This document shows, piece after piece, positions 6,989-14,667 of a stretch of DNA of 15,036 nucleotides. The stretch comes from an uncultured Bacteroidales bacterium. Its GTDB lineage: Bacteria; Bacteroidota; Bacteroidia; Bacteroidales; UBA932. The position numbers were made by a program, and so were the translations under genes. Below the pieces are notes generated by a model. The model made no database searches. It was not told the DNA's origin and was given only the letters and a program-made list of their open reading frames with translations. Each line of letters opens with the position of its first letter. The first letter of the stretch is position 1. The DNA lies in contig CAJOMY010000026.1 of the NCBI GenBank assembly GCA_905235775.1, positions 2,759 through 17,794 of the forward strand. The letters run 5' to 3'.

Positions 6989-8428
6989 ATGAAACCAATA
7001 CATAAGATTCTCGCAGCGTGCCTGTTGGCCGCCGTGGCCGTCGGCTGCGGCAAAACGTCGGTCCCGGGCCTGACCATGCTGACCTCTTTCATTTCCGTCG
7101 GGTCGACGGGCGACTCGCAGCAAGTGGCTTTCAAGACCAACCAGAGCTGGTCCGTCCGGCCGGATGTCTCCTGGGTGAGCGTCGATCCGCCGTCCGGCGG
7201 CGCCTCGGACAGCTATCAGTCCGTGAAGGTGACGGTGGAGCCGAACCCCGACCCGGTCGAGCGGACGGCGACCCTGACCGTGACGGCGGGGGAGAAAACC
7301 GCCGCGGTGCAGGTCAAGCAGGCTGGCGCGCCGGCCGCAAAGCAATTGACAATTAGTGAGTTCCGAAATACGAAAGCCGACAAGACCACCTGGTACAAGC
7401 TCACGGGCGAAATCGCCGCGATTGCGAACGAGGACCGCGGCTATTTCTATCTGGTGGACGAGACGGGCTTTGTCTATGTGTACGGCCTCTGCGAAAAGCA
7501 GGTGGAGACCAATGACCAGTCCTTCCCGAAACTTGCCCTGAAGCCCGGCGACACCGTCACGATGATGACCCTGCGCAGCGAGTACAACGAAACCATCGAG
7601 GCTGGCGGCACGATCCCGGCCTACTTCGTCTCCAAGACTGACGGTGAGTATCGCCTTGGACAGAAAGTCTCTTCCACCGCCGCCGGCTGGCTGGAACTCC
7701 CGGCGACTTCCGCCGCCGACGGACAGGATCTGCTGATCCACCGTTTCCCGGACGGGAGCCGCAGCTACGCCGCCTACTATGACTACGAGCATCTGGTGTC
7801 CTCCTGGGTGGCGTACCCGCTGCACAAGGACAACATCGGCTCCGGCTCCCGGACGGCGGACTCCGCCTTTCCGATGGATCCGCTCCTGCCCCGCGACAAG
7901 CAGGCCGTGCTGGCCAGCGGCTTCAAGGACGGGGGCGCCGGCAAGTTCGACCGCGGGCACCAGATCGCCTCGGCCGACCGCCTGGACTGGCGGGTGAATA
8001 TAGAAACCTTCTTCAGCACCAACATGACCCCGCAGCTGAACGGGCTCAACGCGGAAGGGTGGGCCACGCTGGAGATCAAAGTCCGCGACTGGGCGAGGAA
8101 GTCCGACACGCTCTACGTGGTGACCGGCTGCTCTGTGGCGGGCAGCAACAAGTATGCACTGGACAACGACGGCAAGAAGGTGACGGTCCCGACGGGCTAC
8201 TACAAGGCGCTGCTGCGCCTGGACAGGGAGAAGAACTACACCGCGCTCGGCATTTGGATGGATCACGCCGCCAACAGCGCCACCAGCATCACGAAGGACA
8301 TGGTGATGAGCATCGACGAACTCGAGAAAAAGGTGGGCGTGGACTTCTTCGTGAATTTGCCCTCCGACGTGCAGAAGGCCGTCGAGGCGCAGAACCCCTC
8401 CGACGAGGCCTGGTGGTGGAACAACTGA
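6989..8428 (+). CDS. BACON-OB-NucA lipoprotein: DNA/RNA non-specific endonuclease
   Basis: A 479-residue secreted nuclease. The leader MKPIHKILAACLLAAVAVGC ends at lipobox cysteine C20. A BACON-like domain (about 27-113, with ending VQVKQAG) is followed by an OB-like module (119-218), then a ββα-metal nuclease of the NUC1/NucA family (246-475). The catalytic DRGH lies at 321-324 (H324 the general base), with N354 and E362 in the NAEGWATLE segment; the spacings H+30 to N and N+8 to E equal those of Serratia nuclease (H89, N119, E127), so all key residues appear present. It should cleave DNA and RNA, single or double stranded, with Mg2+, tethered to the envelope. The same two accessory domain types occur in the lipoprotein just upstream, suggesting a shared ligand. 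It heads a three-gene operon, with 12 bp to the next gene. Confidence 0.92.
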   Translation: MKPIHKILAACLLAAVAVGCGKTSVPGLTMLTSFISVGSTGDSQQVAFKTNQSWSVRPDVSWVSVDPPSGGASDSYQSVKVTVEPNPDPVERTATLTVTAGEKTAAVQVKQAGAPAAKQLTISEFRNTKADKTTWYKLTGEIAAIANEDRGYFYLVDETGFVYVYGLCEKQVETNDQSFPKLALKPGDTVTMMTLRSEYNETIEAGGTIPAYFVSKTDGEYRLGQKVSSTAAGWLELPATSAADGQDLLIHRFPDGSRSYAAYYDYEHLVSSWVAYPLHKDNIGSGSRTADSAFPMDPLLPRDKQAVLASGFKDGGAGKFDRGHQIASADRLDWRVNIETFFSTNMTPQLNGLNAEGWATLEIKVRDWARKSDTLYVVTGCSVAGSNKYALDNDGKKVTVPTGYYKALLRLDREKNYTALGIWMDHAANSATSITKDMVMSIDELEKKVGVDFFVNLPSDVQKAVEAQNPSDEAWWWNN

Positions 8429-8440
8429 TCCCGGAAGACG

Positions 8441-9514
8441 ATGAAAAAATTAATCTTGCTATTCGCCGCGCTCGCCCTGCTGGCGGGCTGCGCGCAGGCC
8501 CTTCCCGGCGACGCCTGCGTGGTCGGGTTCTACAATGTCGAGAACCTCTTCGACACGGAGCATGACCCCGGCAAGAACGACCAGGCCTTCACCCCGGCGG
8601 GGGAGAACGCCTGGACGCCGGACAAATATGCAAAGAAACTCGCCAACATTGCTTCGGTAATCCGGGCGATGGCGGACAAGAACGGCTGCTGGCACGCCCT
8701 GCTGGGCCTGGCCGAGGTTGAGAATGACCGCGTGCTGAAGGACCTCGTGGCCCGTCCCGAGATCGCGAAGGCCGGCTACCGGATTGTCCATGTGGAGAGT
8801 CCTGACACGCGCGGCATCGACTGCGCGCTGCTCTACCAGCCCGGCGCGTTCAAACTGCTGGAAGTGCGCACCCTGCCCTACGATTTCAATACGACCAGCG
8901 GCATCGTCTTCGAGAAGACCCCCGAGGAGCAGCGCGCGTTCAAGACCCGCGACGTGCTCGTCGTGCGCGGCGAGCTGGCGGGCGAACCGACGGCGGTCTA
9001 CGTCTGCCACTGGCCGTCCCGCACGGGAGGCAAGGGGAGCGACCTGCGCTGCCGCGCGGCGGAGATCGTCCACGAGGACATCCTGGCGCAGGAAAAGAGC
9101 CACCCGGGCATCAACATCATCGTGATGGGTGATATGAACGACAACCCCGGGGACGCCAGCCTGGCGGACTACCTGCACGGCCGCGAGACCATCGAAGAGA
9201 TGGCCGGCGGCGATCTCTTCTCCCCGTTCCTGCGCATGCACAAGGACGGCTTCGGCACCGAAGAATACCGCGGCGAGTGGAACATCTTCGACTGCATCTT
9301 CGTGAACGGCGCCCTGACTGACATCGACGCCGCCGGCAGCCTGCACATCCTGCCGTCCGACGCCGTTCCGCACTACGGTCATGTCTTCAATCCGCCTTTC
9401 CTCACCCAGCAGGAGGGCCGCTACGCCGGCACGCCGTGGCGGACCTTCTCCGGCGGGCAGTTCATCGAAGGCTATTCCGACCATTATCCTACATATATCA
9501 TTTTGAGCAAATAA
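8441..9514 (+). CDS. EEP-family (DNase I-like) lipoprotein nuclease or phosphodiesterase
   Basis: A 357-residue member of the endonuclease/exonuclease/phosphatase superfamily. The leader MKKLILLFAALALLAGC carries a consensus lipobox (LAGC, C17). Family motifs occur in order: YNVEN at 31-35, GLAEVEN with E92 as the metal ligand, GIDCALLY, CHWPSRTGG with the active-site histidine, GDMND at 230-234 (D231, N233) and a closing SDH at 346-348. The set is complete, so an active Mg2+-dependent phosphodiesterase is expected. This subgroup in Bacteroidetes is usually annotated as a secreted endonuclease, but the superfamily also includes phosphatases and sphingomyelinases, so the substrate is inferred from the adjacent NucA-type nuclease. 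The gene begins 12 bp after that gene, and its stop codon overlaps the next start by one base (TAATG), indicating translational coupling. Confidence 0.9.
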   Translation: MKKLILLFAALALLAGCAQALPGDACVVGFYNVENLFDTEHDPGKNDQAFTPAGENAWTPDKYAKKLANIASVIRAMADKNGCWHALLGLAEVENDRVLKDLVARPEIAKAGYRIVHVESPDTRGIDCALLYQPGAFKLLEVRTLPYDFNTTSGIVFEKTPEEQRAFKTRDVLVVRGELAGEPTAVYVCHWPSRTGGKGSDLRCRAAEIVHEDILAQEKSHPGINIIVMGDMNDNPGDASLADYLHGRETIEEMAGGDLFSPFLRMHKDGFGTEEYRGEWNIFDCIFVNGALTDIDAAGSLHILPSDAVPHYGHVFNPPFLTQQEGRYAGTPWRTFSGGQFIEGYSDHYPTYIILSK

Positions 9515-11514
9515 TGAAGAAAATCCTTGCTTTCGCAGCCCTTTTTGTCGCCATGACAGCCTGCAACAACCGCACGAACCCCTTCCTGACCGAATGGGAC
9601 ACCCCCTACGGCATCCCGCCGTTCGAACAGATCCAGCCTTCCGACTTCATTCCGGCAGTCCGGGCCGGCATCGAGCAGCAGAACGCTGAAATCGACGCCA
9701 TCATCGCCAACCCGGACAACCCGACCTTCGAGAATACCATCGTGCCCCTGGAGCTCTCCGGAGGCATCCTCTCCAAGGTCGTCGGCGTGTTCTACAACAT
9801 CACGGAGACCGACCGGACCGATGCGCTGGCCGCCGTGGAGGAGGAACTCATCCCGCTGATGAGCGAACACGAGAACAACCTTTCTTTCAACAAAGCCCTC
9901 TACAAGCGCGTGGCAGCCGTGTATAACGCGGATCAGAGCGCGCTGACCCGCGAGCAGCAGATGGTGCTCAAGAAGCGCTACGACGCCTTCGAGCGCGAGG
10001 GCATCGGCCTGCCCGAGGAGCAGCAGGAGCGCTTGCGCGAGATCAACGCCGAGATGGCCGCCAAGACGCAGAAGATCGGCAACAACATCCTCGCCGAGTC
10101 CAACGATTTCCTGAACCGGTTCGGCTTCAGCGTCGCCGCCTATCCCGACAGGATGAAGACCACGGAGGACCGCGAACTGCGCCGCCAGTACAACGAGGCC
10201 TACACCTCCCGCGGCCACCGCGGCAACGAGTACGACAACCGCCAGCTCCTGCTGGAGGTGCTCGACCTGCGCGCCGAGAAGGCGAAGATCCTGGGCTATC
10301 CCAACGCTGCGGCCTACATCCTCGCCAACAAGATGGCGGGCGACACGAAGACGGTCGACGCCTTCCTGGACGGCATCATCAAGGCCTCCGTGGCCCGTGC
10401 CAAGACCGAGCTGGCAGACATGCAGGCCGTGATGGATGCCGAGGTCAAAGAGGGCAAGCTCCCGGCCGGCTCCAAGATCGAGCCCTGGGACTGGTGGTAC
10501 TACGCCGAGAAGGTCCGCAAGGCCCGGTACGACCTGGACGAGTCCGAGACCAAGCCGTACTTCCATGTGGACAGCGTGCGAAACGGCATCTTCACCAACG
10601 CGCACATCCTCTATGGCGTGAACTTCGAGCCGCTGCAGGATGTGCCTGTGTACAACCCGCAGGTGCGCGCCTACAAAGTGACTGCCGAAGACGGCTCCCT
10701 GCTGGGCATCTACACGACCGACTACAAGCCGCGCCCGAGCAAGCGCGGCGGCGCCTGGATGAACAACATCCGCGAGCAGTACGTGGATGCGGCCGGCAAT
10801 GACGTCCGTCCGATTATCGTGAATGTCTGCAATTTCTCCGACGACTACCTCTCCATCGACGAGGTGGAGACGGCCTTCCATGAGTTTGGCCACGCGCTGC
10901 ACGGGCTGCTGACGAAGTGCCATTACCCCTCGGTGAGCGGCACCTCCGTGACCCGCGACTTCGTGGAGATGTTCTCCCAGTTCAACGAAAACTGGGCCTT
11001 CCAGCCGTCCCTGCTGGCGAAGTATGCGAAGAATGCCGCCGGTGAGCCTATCCCGGAGGAACTTGTGAAAAAGATCCTGGACGCGAAGAAGTTCAACCAG
11101 GGCTTCATGACCACGGAACTCTGTGCCGCGTCGATCCTCGACATGCGCTGGCACGAGCTGGAGAGTACGAAGGGTGTGGACATCGACGCTTTCGAGCAGC
11201 AGATTGCGGAGCAGATCGGCCTGATTCCGGAGATTACCTACCGCTACCGTTCGACCTACTTCAACCACATCTTCTCCAGCGGCTATGCCGCCGGCTACTA
11301 CGGCTATCTCTGGGCCGAGGTCCTGGACAAGGATGCCTTCAGCGTTTTCGAGGCCTCGCCGGACGGCCCGTATGACCTGGAGCTCGCGAAGAAGTTCAAG
11401 CAGACCTTCTTGGAGCGGGGCGGCAGCGAAGAGCCGATGACCCTCTACAAGAGTTTCGCCGGCCGTGAACCCGACTCCCGGGCCATGCTCCGCGGCCGCG
11501 GGCTGGTCGATTAG
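9514..11514 (+). CDS. dcp: M3 family zinc peptidyl-dipeptidase (Dcp-like) lipoprotein
   Basis: A 666-residue metallopeptidase of family M3, close to the usual length of Dcp. The ATG at 9514 is chosen over an upstream in-frame ATG at 9436 because it yields the leader MKKILAFAALFVAMTAC with a lipobox-like C17 and because it overlaps the preceding stop codon. The zinc motif HEFGH sits at 456-460, with the third ligand E485 in RDFVEMFSQ; the C-terminal substrate-site segment HIFSSGYAAGYYGYLW is conserved. Dcp removes dipeptides from the C-termini of short peptides. Here the leader suggests envelope attachment, whereas the E. coli enzyme has no lipobox. It is the third gene of the nuclease operon. 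It may degrade peptides released from DNA-bound protein, or may simply share the promoter. A terminator follows. Confidence 0.92.
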   Translation: MKKILAFAALFVAMTACNNRTNPFLTEWDTPYGIPPFEQIQPSDFIPAVRAGIEQQNAEIDAIIANPDNPTFENTIVPLELSGGILSKVVGVFYNITETDRTDALAAVEEELIPLMSEHENNLSFNKALYKRVAAVYNADQSALTREQQMVLKKRYDAFEREGIGLPEEQQERLREINAEMAAKTQKIGNNILAESNDFLNRFGFSVAAYPDRMKTTEDRELRRQYNEAYTSRGHRGNEYDNRQLLLEVLDLRAEKAKILGYPNAAAYILANKMAGDTKTVDAFLDGIIKASVARAKTELADMQAVMDAEVKEGKLPAGSKIEPWDWWYYAEKVRKARYDLDESETKPYFHVDSVRNGIFTNAHILYGVNFEPLQDVPVYNPQVRAYKVTAEDGSLLGIYTTDYKPRPSKRGGAWMNNIREQYVDAAGNDVRPIIVNVCNFSDDYLSIDEVETAFHEFGHALHGLLTKCHYPSVSGTSVTRDFVEMFSQFNENWAFQPSLLAKYAKNAAGEPIPEELVKKILDAKKFNQGFMTTELCAASILDMRWHELESTKGVDIDAFEQQIAEQIGLIPEITYRYRSTYFNHIFSSGYAAGYYGYLWAEVLDKDAFSVFEASPDGPYDLELAKKFKQTFLERGGSEEPMTLYKSFAGREPDSRAMLRGRGLVD

Positions 11515-11533
11515 CTCTGCCGGTAATACCCAC

Positions 11534-11574
11534 AAATAAGGATGGCCGACCGCAAGGGGCTATCCTTATTTTTG
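11534..11574 (+). terminator. Rho-independent terminator after the M3 peptidase gene
   Basis: A 14-bp stem, AAATAAGGATGGCC (11534-11547) with GGCTATCCTTATTT (11558-11571), contains a single G-T wobble and a 10-base loop; it is followed by TTG within a T-rich tract. The stem is flanked by A residues on the left and T residues on the right, so it could also work in the reverse direction. It lies 19 bp past the peptidase stop. Confidence 0.85.
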
Positions 11575-11583
11575 TTATCTTTG
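11567..11583 (+). promoter_or_regulatory. Two tandem -7 boxes upstream of gpmI
   Basis: TATTTTTG at 11567-11574 and TATCTTTG at 11576-11583 both match TAnnTTTG exactly. The first is made from the T tract of the terminator; the second is a clean box giving a start near 11589 and a leader of about 22 bases to the ATG at 11611. No good -33 TTTG is present because that region is inside the terminator hairpin. Confidence 0.55.
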
Positions 11584-11610
11584 CGGTTTGGATAACAACT
11601 GACAAAAGAT

Positions 11611-13134
11611 ATGAACCGCAAAGTACTTCTGATGATCCTCGACGGTTGGGGCGAGGGCAAACACGATTATTCCAATGCCATCTTCACGCAGGGCACGCCG
11701 GTGATCGACGGCCTGCGTGCGGAATATCCCTGCGGCCACCTGCAGGCCTGCGGCGAATACGTCGGCCTGCCGGACGGGCAGATGGGCAACTCGGAGGTCG
11801 GCCACATGAACCTCGGAGCCGGCCGCGTGGTCTACCAGGACCTCGTCAAGATCAACATGGCCGTGCGCGACCACAAGTTCCTGGACAACGCCGAGATCAA
11901 GGCAGTCTATGACTACGTCAAGACCTCCGGCAAGAAGCTCCACCTGATGGGCCTCACCTCCCACGGAGGCGTGCACTCCTCCCTGGATCACGTCTACGAG
12001 TTCCTCCGCGTCGCGAAGGAATACGGCCTGGAGCAGGTCTATGTCCACGCCTTCATGGACGGCCGCGACACCGACCCGCGCAGCGGCAAGGGCTTCCTCG
12101 AGGAGTTGGAGCAGAAGATGAGCGAGACCACCGGCCGGATCGCTTCGGTGTGCGGCCGCTTCTACGCGATGGACCGCGACAAGCGCTGGAACCGTGTGAA
12201 AGAGGCCTATGACCTGCTGGTCGAGGGCAAGGGCGACGCCTTCACCTCTGCCATCGAAGGCATCCAGGCGTCCTACGACGCCGACGTGACCGACGAGTTC
12301 GTCAAGCCGATCGTGATCACCGACGCCGCCGGCGCGCCGCTGGCGAAGGTGGAAGAGGGCGACGCCGTCATCTTCTACAACTTCCGCAACGACCGTGCGC
12401 GCGAGCTCACCACCGTCCTGACGCAGAAGGACATGCCGGAAGAGGGAATGCACACCATTCCGCTCTACTACTGCTGCCTCACTCCGTACGACGCCTCCTT
12501 CACCGGCGTACACATTCTCTTTGACAAAGAACTCGTGAACGACACCCTCGGCGAGACGGTCTCCAAGGCGGGCAAGCGCCAGCTGCGCATCGCCGAGACG
12601 GAGAAATACGCCCACGTGACCTTCTTCTTCAACGGCGGCCGCGAGCTGCAGTTCGAGGGCGAAGACCGCATCCTGGTGAACTCCCCGAAGGTGCCGACCT
12701 ACGACCTGCTGCCGCAGATGAGCGCCCCCGAGGTGGCCGAAAAACTGATCGACAAGATCAACTCCGAGGTCGAGGACATGATCATCCTGAACTTCGCCAA
12801 CGGCGACATGGTGGGCCACACGGGCGTGTACAACTCCGTGACCCGCGCCGTCGCGTGCATCGACAAGCTCGTCGGCCAGGTGGTGGAAGCCGCCATCGCG
12901 CACGGCTACGTGGTCCTGCTGACGGCCGATCACGGCAACGCCGACTTCGAGGTGAACCCGGACGGCACGCCGAACACGGCCCACTCCCTCAACACAGTAC
13001 AATTCATCGTGATCAACGCCGGCGACGCCGTGAAGACCGTGAAGGACGGTGCCCTGTGCAATGTGGCGCCGACCATCCTCAAGCTGATGGGCATTCCGCA
13101 GCCCGCCGCCATGACGGCCGAGCCGCTCATCTAA
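11611..13134 (+). CDS. gpmI: 2,3-bisphosphoglycerate-independent phosphoglycerate mutase
   Basis: A 507-residue cytoplasmic enzyme interconverting 3-phosphoglycerate and 2-phosphoglycerate in glycolysis and gluconeogenesis. Length matches the family (about 510). Visible signatures are LMILDGWG with metal ligand D11, MGNSEVGHMNLGAGR with the phosphorylated serine S61, LTSHGGVHSS, FMDGRDTDP and FRNDRARELT in the phosphotransferase insertion domain, and TADHGNAD with D440 and H441 binding manganese. All key residues are present. It has its own promoter behind a terminator and is followed 6 bp later by manA, so the two sugar-phosphate genes are probably co-transcribed. Confidence 0.97.
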   Translation: MNRKVLLMILDGWGEGKHDYSNAIFTQGTPVIDGLRAEYPCGHLQACGEYVGLPDGQMGNSEVGHMNLGAGRVVYQDLVKINMAVRDHKFLDNAEIKAVYDYVKTSGKKLHLMGLTSHGGVHSSLDHVYEFLRVAKEYGLEQVYVHAFMDGRDTDPRSGKGFLEELEQKMSETTGRIASVCGRFYAMDRDKRWNRVKEAYDLLVEGKGDAFTSAIEGIQASYDADVTDEFVKPIVITDAAGAPLAKVEEGDAVIFYNFRNDRARELTTVLTQKDMPEEGMHTIPLYYCCLTPYDASFTGVHILFDKELVNDTLGETVSKAGKRQLRIAETEKYAHVTFFFNGGRELQFEGEDRILVNSPKVPTYDLLPQMSAPEVAEKLIDKINSEVEDMIILNFANGDMVGHTGVYNSVTRAVACIDKLVGQVVEAAIAHGYVVLLTADHGNADFEVNPDGTPNTAHSLNTVQFIVINAGDAVKTVKDGALCNVAPTILKLMGIPQPAAMTAEPLI

Positions 13135-13140
13135 GCACAC

Positions 13141-14070
13141 GTGTACAAATTCAAGCCGATTCTCAAGACCCTGGTCTGGGGCACCGAGAGCTGGGTGCTC
13201 TCCGGTGTCCCGGGCAACGAATCGGTGGTGGCCGAAGGCCCGGAAGCCGGCAGGAAGATCACCGAACTGTATCCGGGGCAGTTTCCGCTGCTGATCAAGT
13301 TCATCGACGCCAGGCGCGACCTCAGCATCCAGGTCCATCCGGGCGACGCGCTGGCCGCGGAACGCCACGGCTGCAAGGGCAAGACGGAAATGTGGTACGT
13401 GATCGGCGCCAATCCCGGCGCGAAGCTGATTTCCGGCCTCAAGGAGAAGATCGGCCCGGACGACTACGTCCGCCTGGTGGCGGAGGACCGGATTACAGAT
13501 GTGCTCTCGGAGCATGCCGTCTCTCCCGGCGACGTCTTCTTCCTGCCCGCCGGGCGCATCCACGCCATCGGCGGCGGATGCTACCTCGCCGAGATCCAGC
13601 AGACTTCCGACATCACCTACCGCATCTACGACTACAACCGCCCGGGGCTGGACGGCAAGCCCCGCCAGCTGCACACACAGGAGGCGAAGGACGCGATTGA
13701 TTATCAGGTGTATCCGGAGTACCGGACACCGTACGAACCGAAGCGGAACGCTCCGGTGGAGCTGGTCCGCTGCCCGTACTTCACCACGACGCTGTATGAC
13801 CTGTCGGGGAGCGGAAGAGCCTCTTCGGAGCCGTTCTCCCGGGTAGGGTCGGGCGTCAGCGTAGCGCAGCCCGACAGCGCAGAAGGGGCAGCTGCCGCTC
13901 CGGACCGTTTTCTGATTGCCGTCGGCCTGTCCGGCTCAGGCATCCTGCGTACGGAGTCGGACGAGACGACGCTGCGGGAGGGCGAAGCCGTGCTGATTCC
14001 GGCCGGCGAAGGCGGCGTCACTTTCCACCCCGGTCCGGAAGGACTGAAGTTTCTGACGACGCACCCGTAG
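13141..14070 (+). CDS. manA: Mannose-6-phosphate isomerase, class I
   Basis: A 309-residue zinc enzyme interconverting mannose 6-phosphate and fructose 6-phosphate; the length fits the short Bacillus-type class I group. It starts with GTG, giving YKFKPILKTLVWGTE, the usual N-terminus of the family, and no nearer ATG fits. Metal-site motifs are SIQVHPGD (Q64, H66), KTEMWYV (E83) and GRIHAIGGG (H141), followed by EIQQTSDITYRIYDYNR; all are intact. The C-terminal cupin half contains about 24 extra residues (about 222-250, rich in Gly, Ser and Ala) between YDL and FLIAV compared with typical homologues, encoded by palindrome-rich DNA. The active site is upstream of it, so activity is likely retained. 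The gene begins 6 bp after gpmI and ends only 5 bp from the stop codon of the convergent minus-strand operon. Confidence 0.95.
   Translation: MYKFKPILKTLVWGTESWVLSGVPGNESVVAEGPEAGRKITELYPGQFPLLIKFIDARRDLSIQVHPGDALAAERHGCKGKTEMWYVIGANPGAKLISGLKEKIGPDDYVRLVAEDRITDVLSEHAVSPGDVFFLPAGRIHAIGGGCYLAEIQQTSDITYRIYDYNRPGLDGKPRQLHTQEAKDAIDYQVYPEYRTPYEPKRNAPVELVRCPYFTTTLYDLSGSGRASSEPFSRVGSGVSVAQPDSAEGAAAAPDRFLIAVGLSGSGILRTESDETTLREGEAVLIPAGEGGVTFHPGPEGLKFLTTHP
13812..13875 (+). repeat. Palindrome-bearing insertion inside manA
   Basis: Two inverted repeats lie in the extra segment of manA. The first is GAAGAG-C-CTCTTC at about 13812-13824. The second is GTCGGGC (13848-13854) with GCCCGAC (13869-13875), whose loop contains a further GCG-TAG-CGC stem. 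The reading frame stays open through both. The composition resembles a short dispersed palindromic element that entered the gene in frame. I see no second copy within this window. Confidence 0.5.
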
Positions 14071-14075
14071 GCGCG

Positions 14076-14321
14076 TCATTTCTTCTTTCCGGCGACGCGT
14101 TTCCGAAGGCTGCGGACGAGACCGAGGCCGAGTTCCGTCCAGGTGAAATAGGGCGTGAAACGCCGCACGGCGCCGAGCGCCATGGTGACCGGTTTGTAGC
14201 GATCGCGGTATTCCCGGATGTCTTTGCGGAGCGCCTTGCCGCATTTATTGCGGTCGGCGATAATTCTGTGGATGGCTTTGTCCAGCTCGTCCGTAGTCGT
14301 GATTTCGCTGTACTTATTCAT
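14076..14321 (-). CDS. Small basic protein of the rnr-ytxH-holin cluster
   Basis: An 81-residue protein that I do not recognise beyond its context. The ATG at 14321 gives MNKYSEITTTDELDKAIHR and overlaps the end of the holin-like gene by 8 bp; an upstream in-frame ATG at 14363 would overlap that gene by 50 bp and is less likely. The N-terminal half is charged (KALRKDIREYRDRYK). A short amphipathic stretch follows (PVTMALGAVRRF, YFTWTELGLGLV), ending in a lysine/arginine-rich tail (RSLRKRVAGKKK). There is no signal peptide and no strong membrane segment. Overlap with the membrane-protein gene suggests translational coupling and a role at the inner membrane, but this is inferred from context only. 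Confidence 0.75.
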   Translation of the reverse strand: MNKYSEITTTDELDKAIHRIIADRNKCGKALRKDIREYRDRYKPVTMALGAVRRFTPYFTWTELGLGLVRSLRKRVAGKKK

Positions 14322-14664
14322 CGTCACGGGTTTCGTAGAAGACATCGATGAAGAATCGGACAAAAGCGTCCCGGAAGAGCCGCTGCCGGTTGATCAGCAG
14401 GATGATGAGAATCAGCAGGAACACACCTGCCACGATCAGCGTCCCCCAGGGAGTGCCCACCAGGGCGTTGAGCCATTGCAGCAGGGCGAAGCCCAACAGT
14501 CCGAGCGCGAGGACTGCAACGGCGAAGATGAGCAGGTAGGCGAGTGTCTGCCCGAGGGCTGTCGAGAGGCCCCGGGTGGCCTTGAGCTTGGCCTCGTCGA
14601 TGCGCAGGTCGGCGTACCGGCGGGCCTCCTCGGCGAGCTGGGTCAAAGATTTCTCTTTGGCCAT
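14314..14664 (-). CDS. Holin-like integral membrane protein (phage holin superfamily III / PF07332 type)
   Basis: A 116-residue protein. The N-terminal 30 residues form a charged amphipathic helix (LTQLAEEARRYADLRIDEAK). Two long hydrophobic segments follow, about 38-65 (LGQTLAYLLIFAVAVLALGL) and 72-92 (GTLIVAGVFLLILIILLI), and then a basic, cytoplasm-type tail (NRQRLFRDAFVRFF). This layout matches the chromosomal phage-holin-family proteins common in Bacteroidales, which are not prophage genes; none of the neighbours here is a phage gene. Its start lies 3 bp after the YtxH-like gene, and its stop overlaps the next start. Function is unknown, probably envelope-stress or inner-membrane related. 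Confidence 0.85.
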   Translation of the reverse strand: MAKEKSLTQLAEEARRYADLRIDEAKLKATRGLSTALGQTLAYLLIFAVAVLALGLLGFALLQWLNALVGTPWGTLIVAGVFLLILIILLINRQRLFRDAFVRFFIDVFYETRDDE

Positions 14665-14667
14665 GAC

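Noticed and set aside
6872..9484. Minus-strand open frames antisense to the nuclease and EEP genes
   Set aside because: No recognisable domain, and the plus-strand proteins keep all active-site residues.
9484..13674. Two long minus-strand open frames (9484-11535 and 11575-13674) antisense to the M3 peptidase and to gpmI/manA
   Set aside because: Same codon-bias shadow effect; no family motifs, while the plus-strand genes have complete catalytic signatures.
14072..14099. CGCGTC/GACGCG inverted repeat between the convergent manA and minus-strand operon ends
   Set aside because: A 6-bp stem with a 16-base loop and no T tract lying mostly within coding sequence; not enough to call a terminator.
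14314..14664. Interpretation of the holin-like gene as a prophage lysis gene
   Set aside because: No endolysin, spanin, tail or integrase gene is nearby, and the gene sits in a tight set with YtxH and rnr, a chromosomal context.
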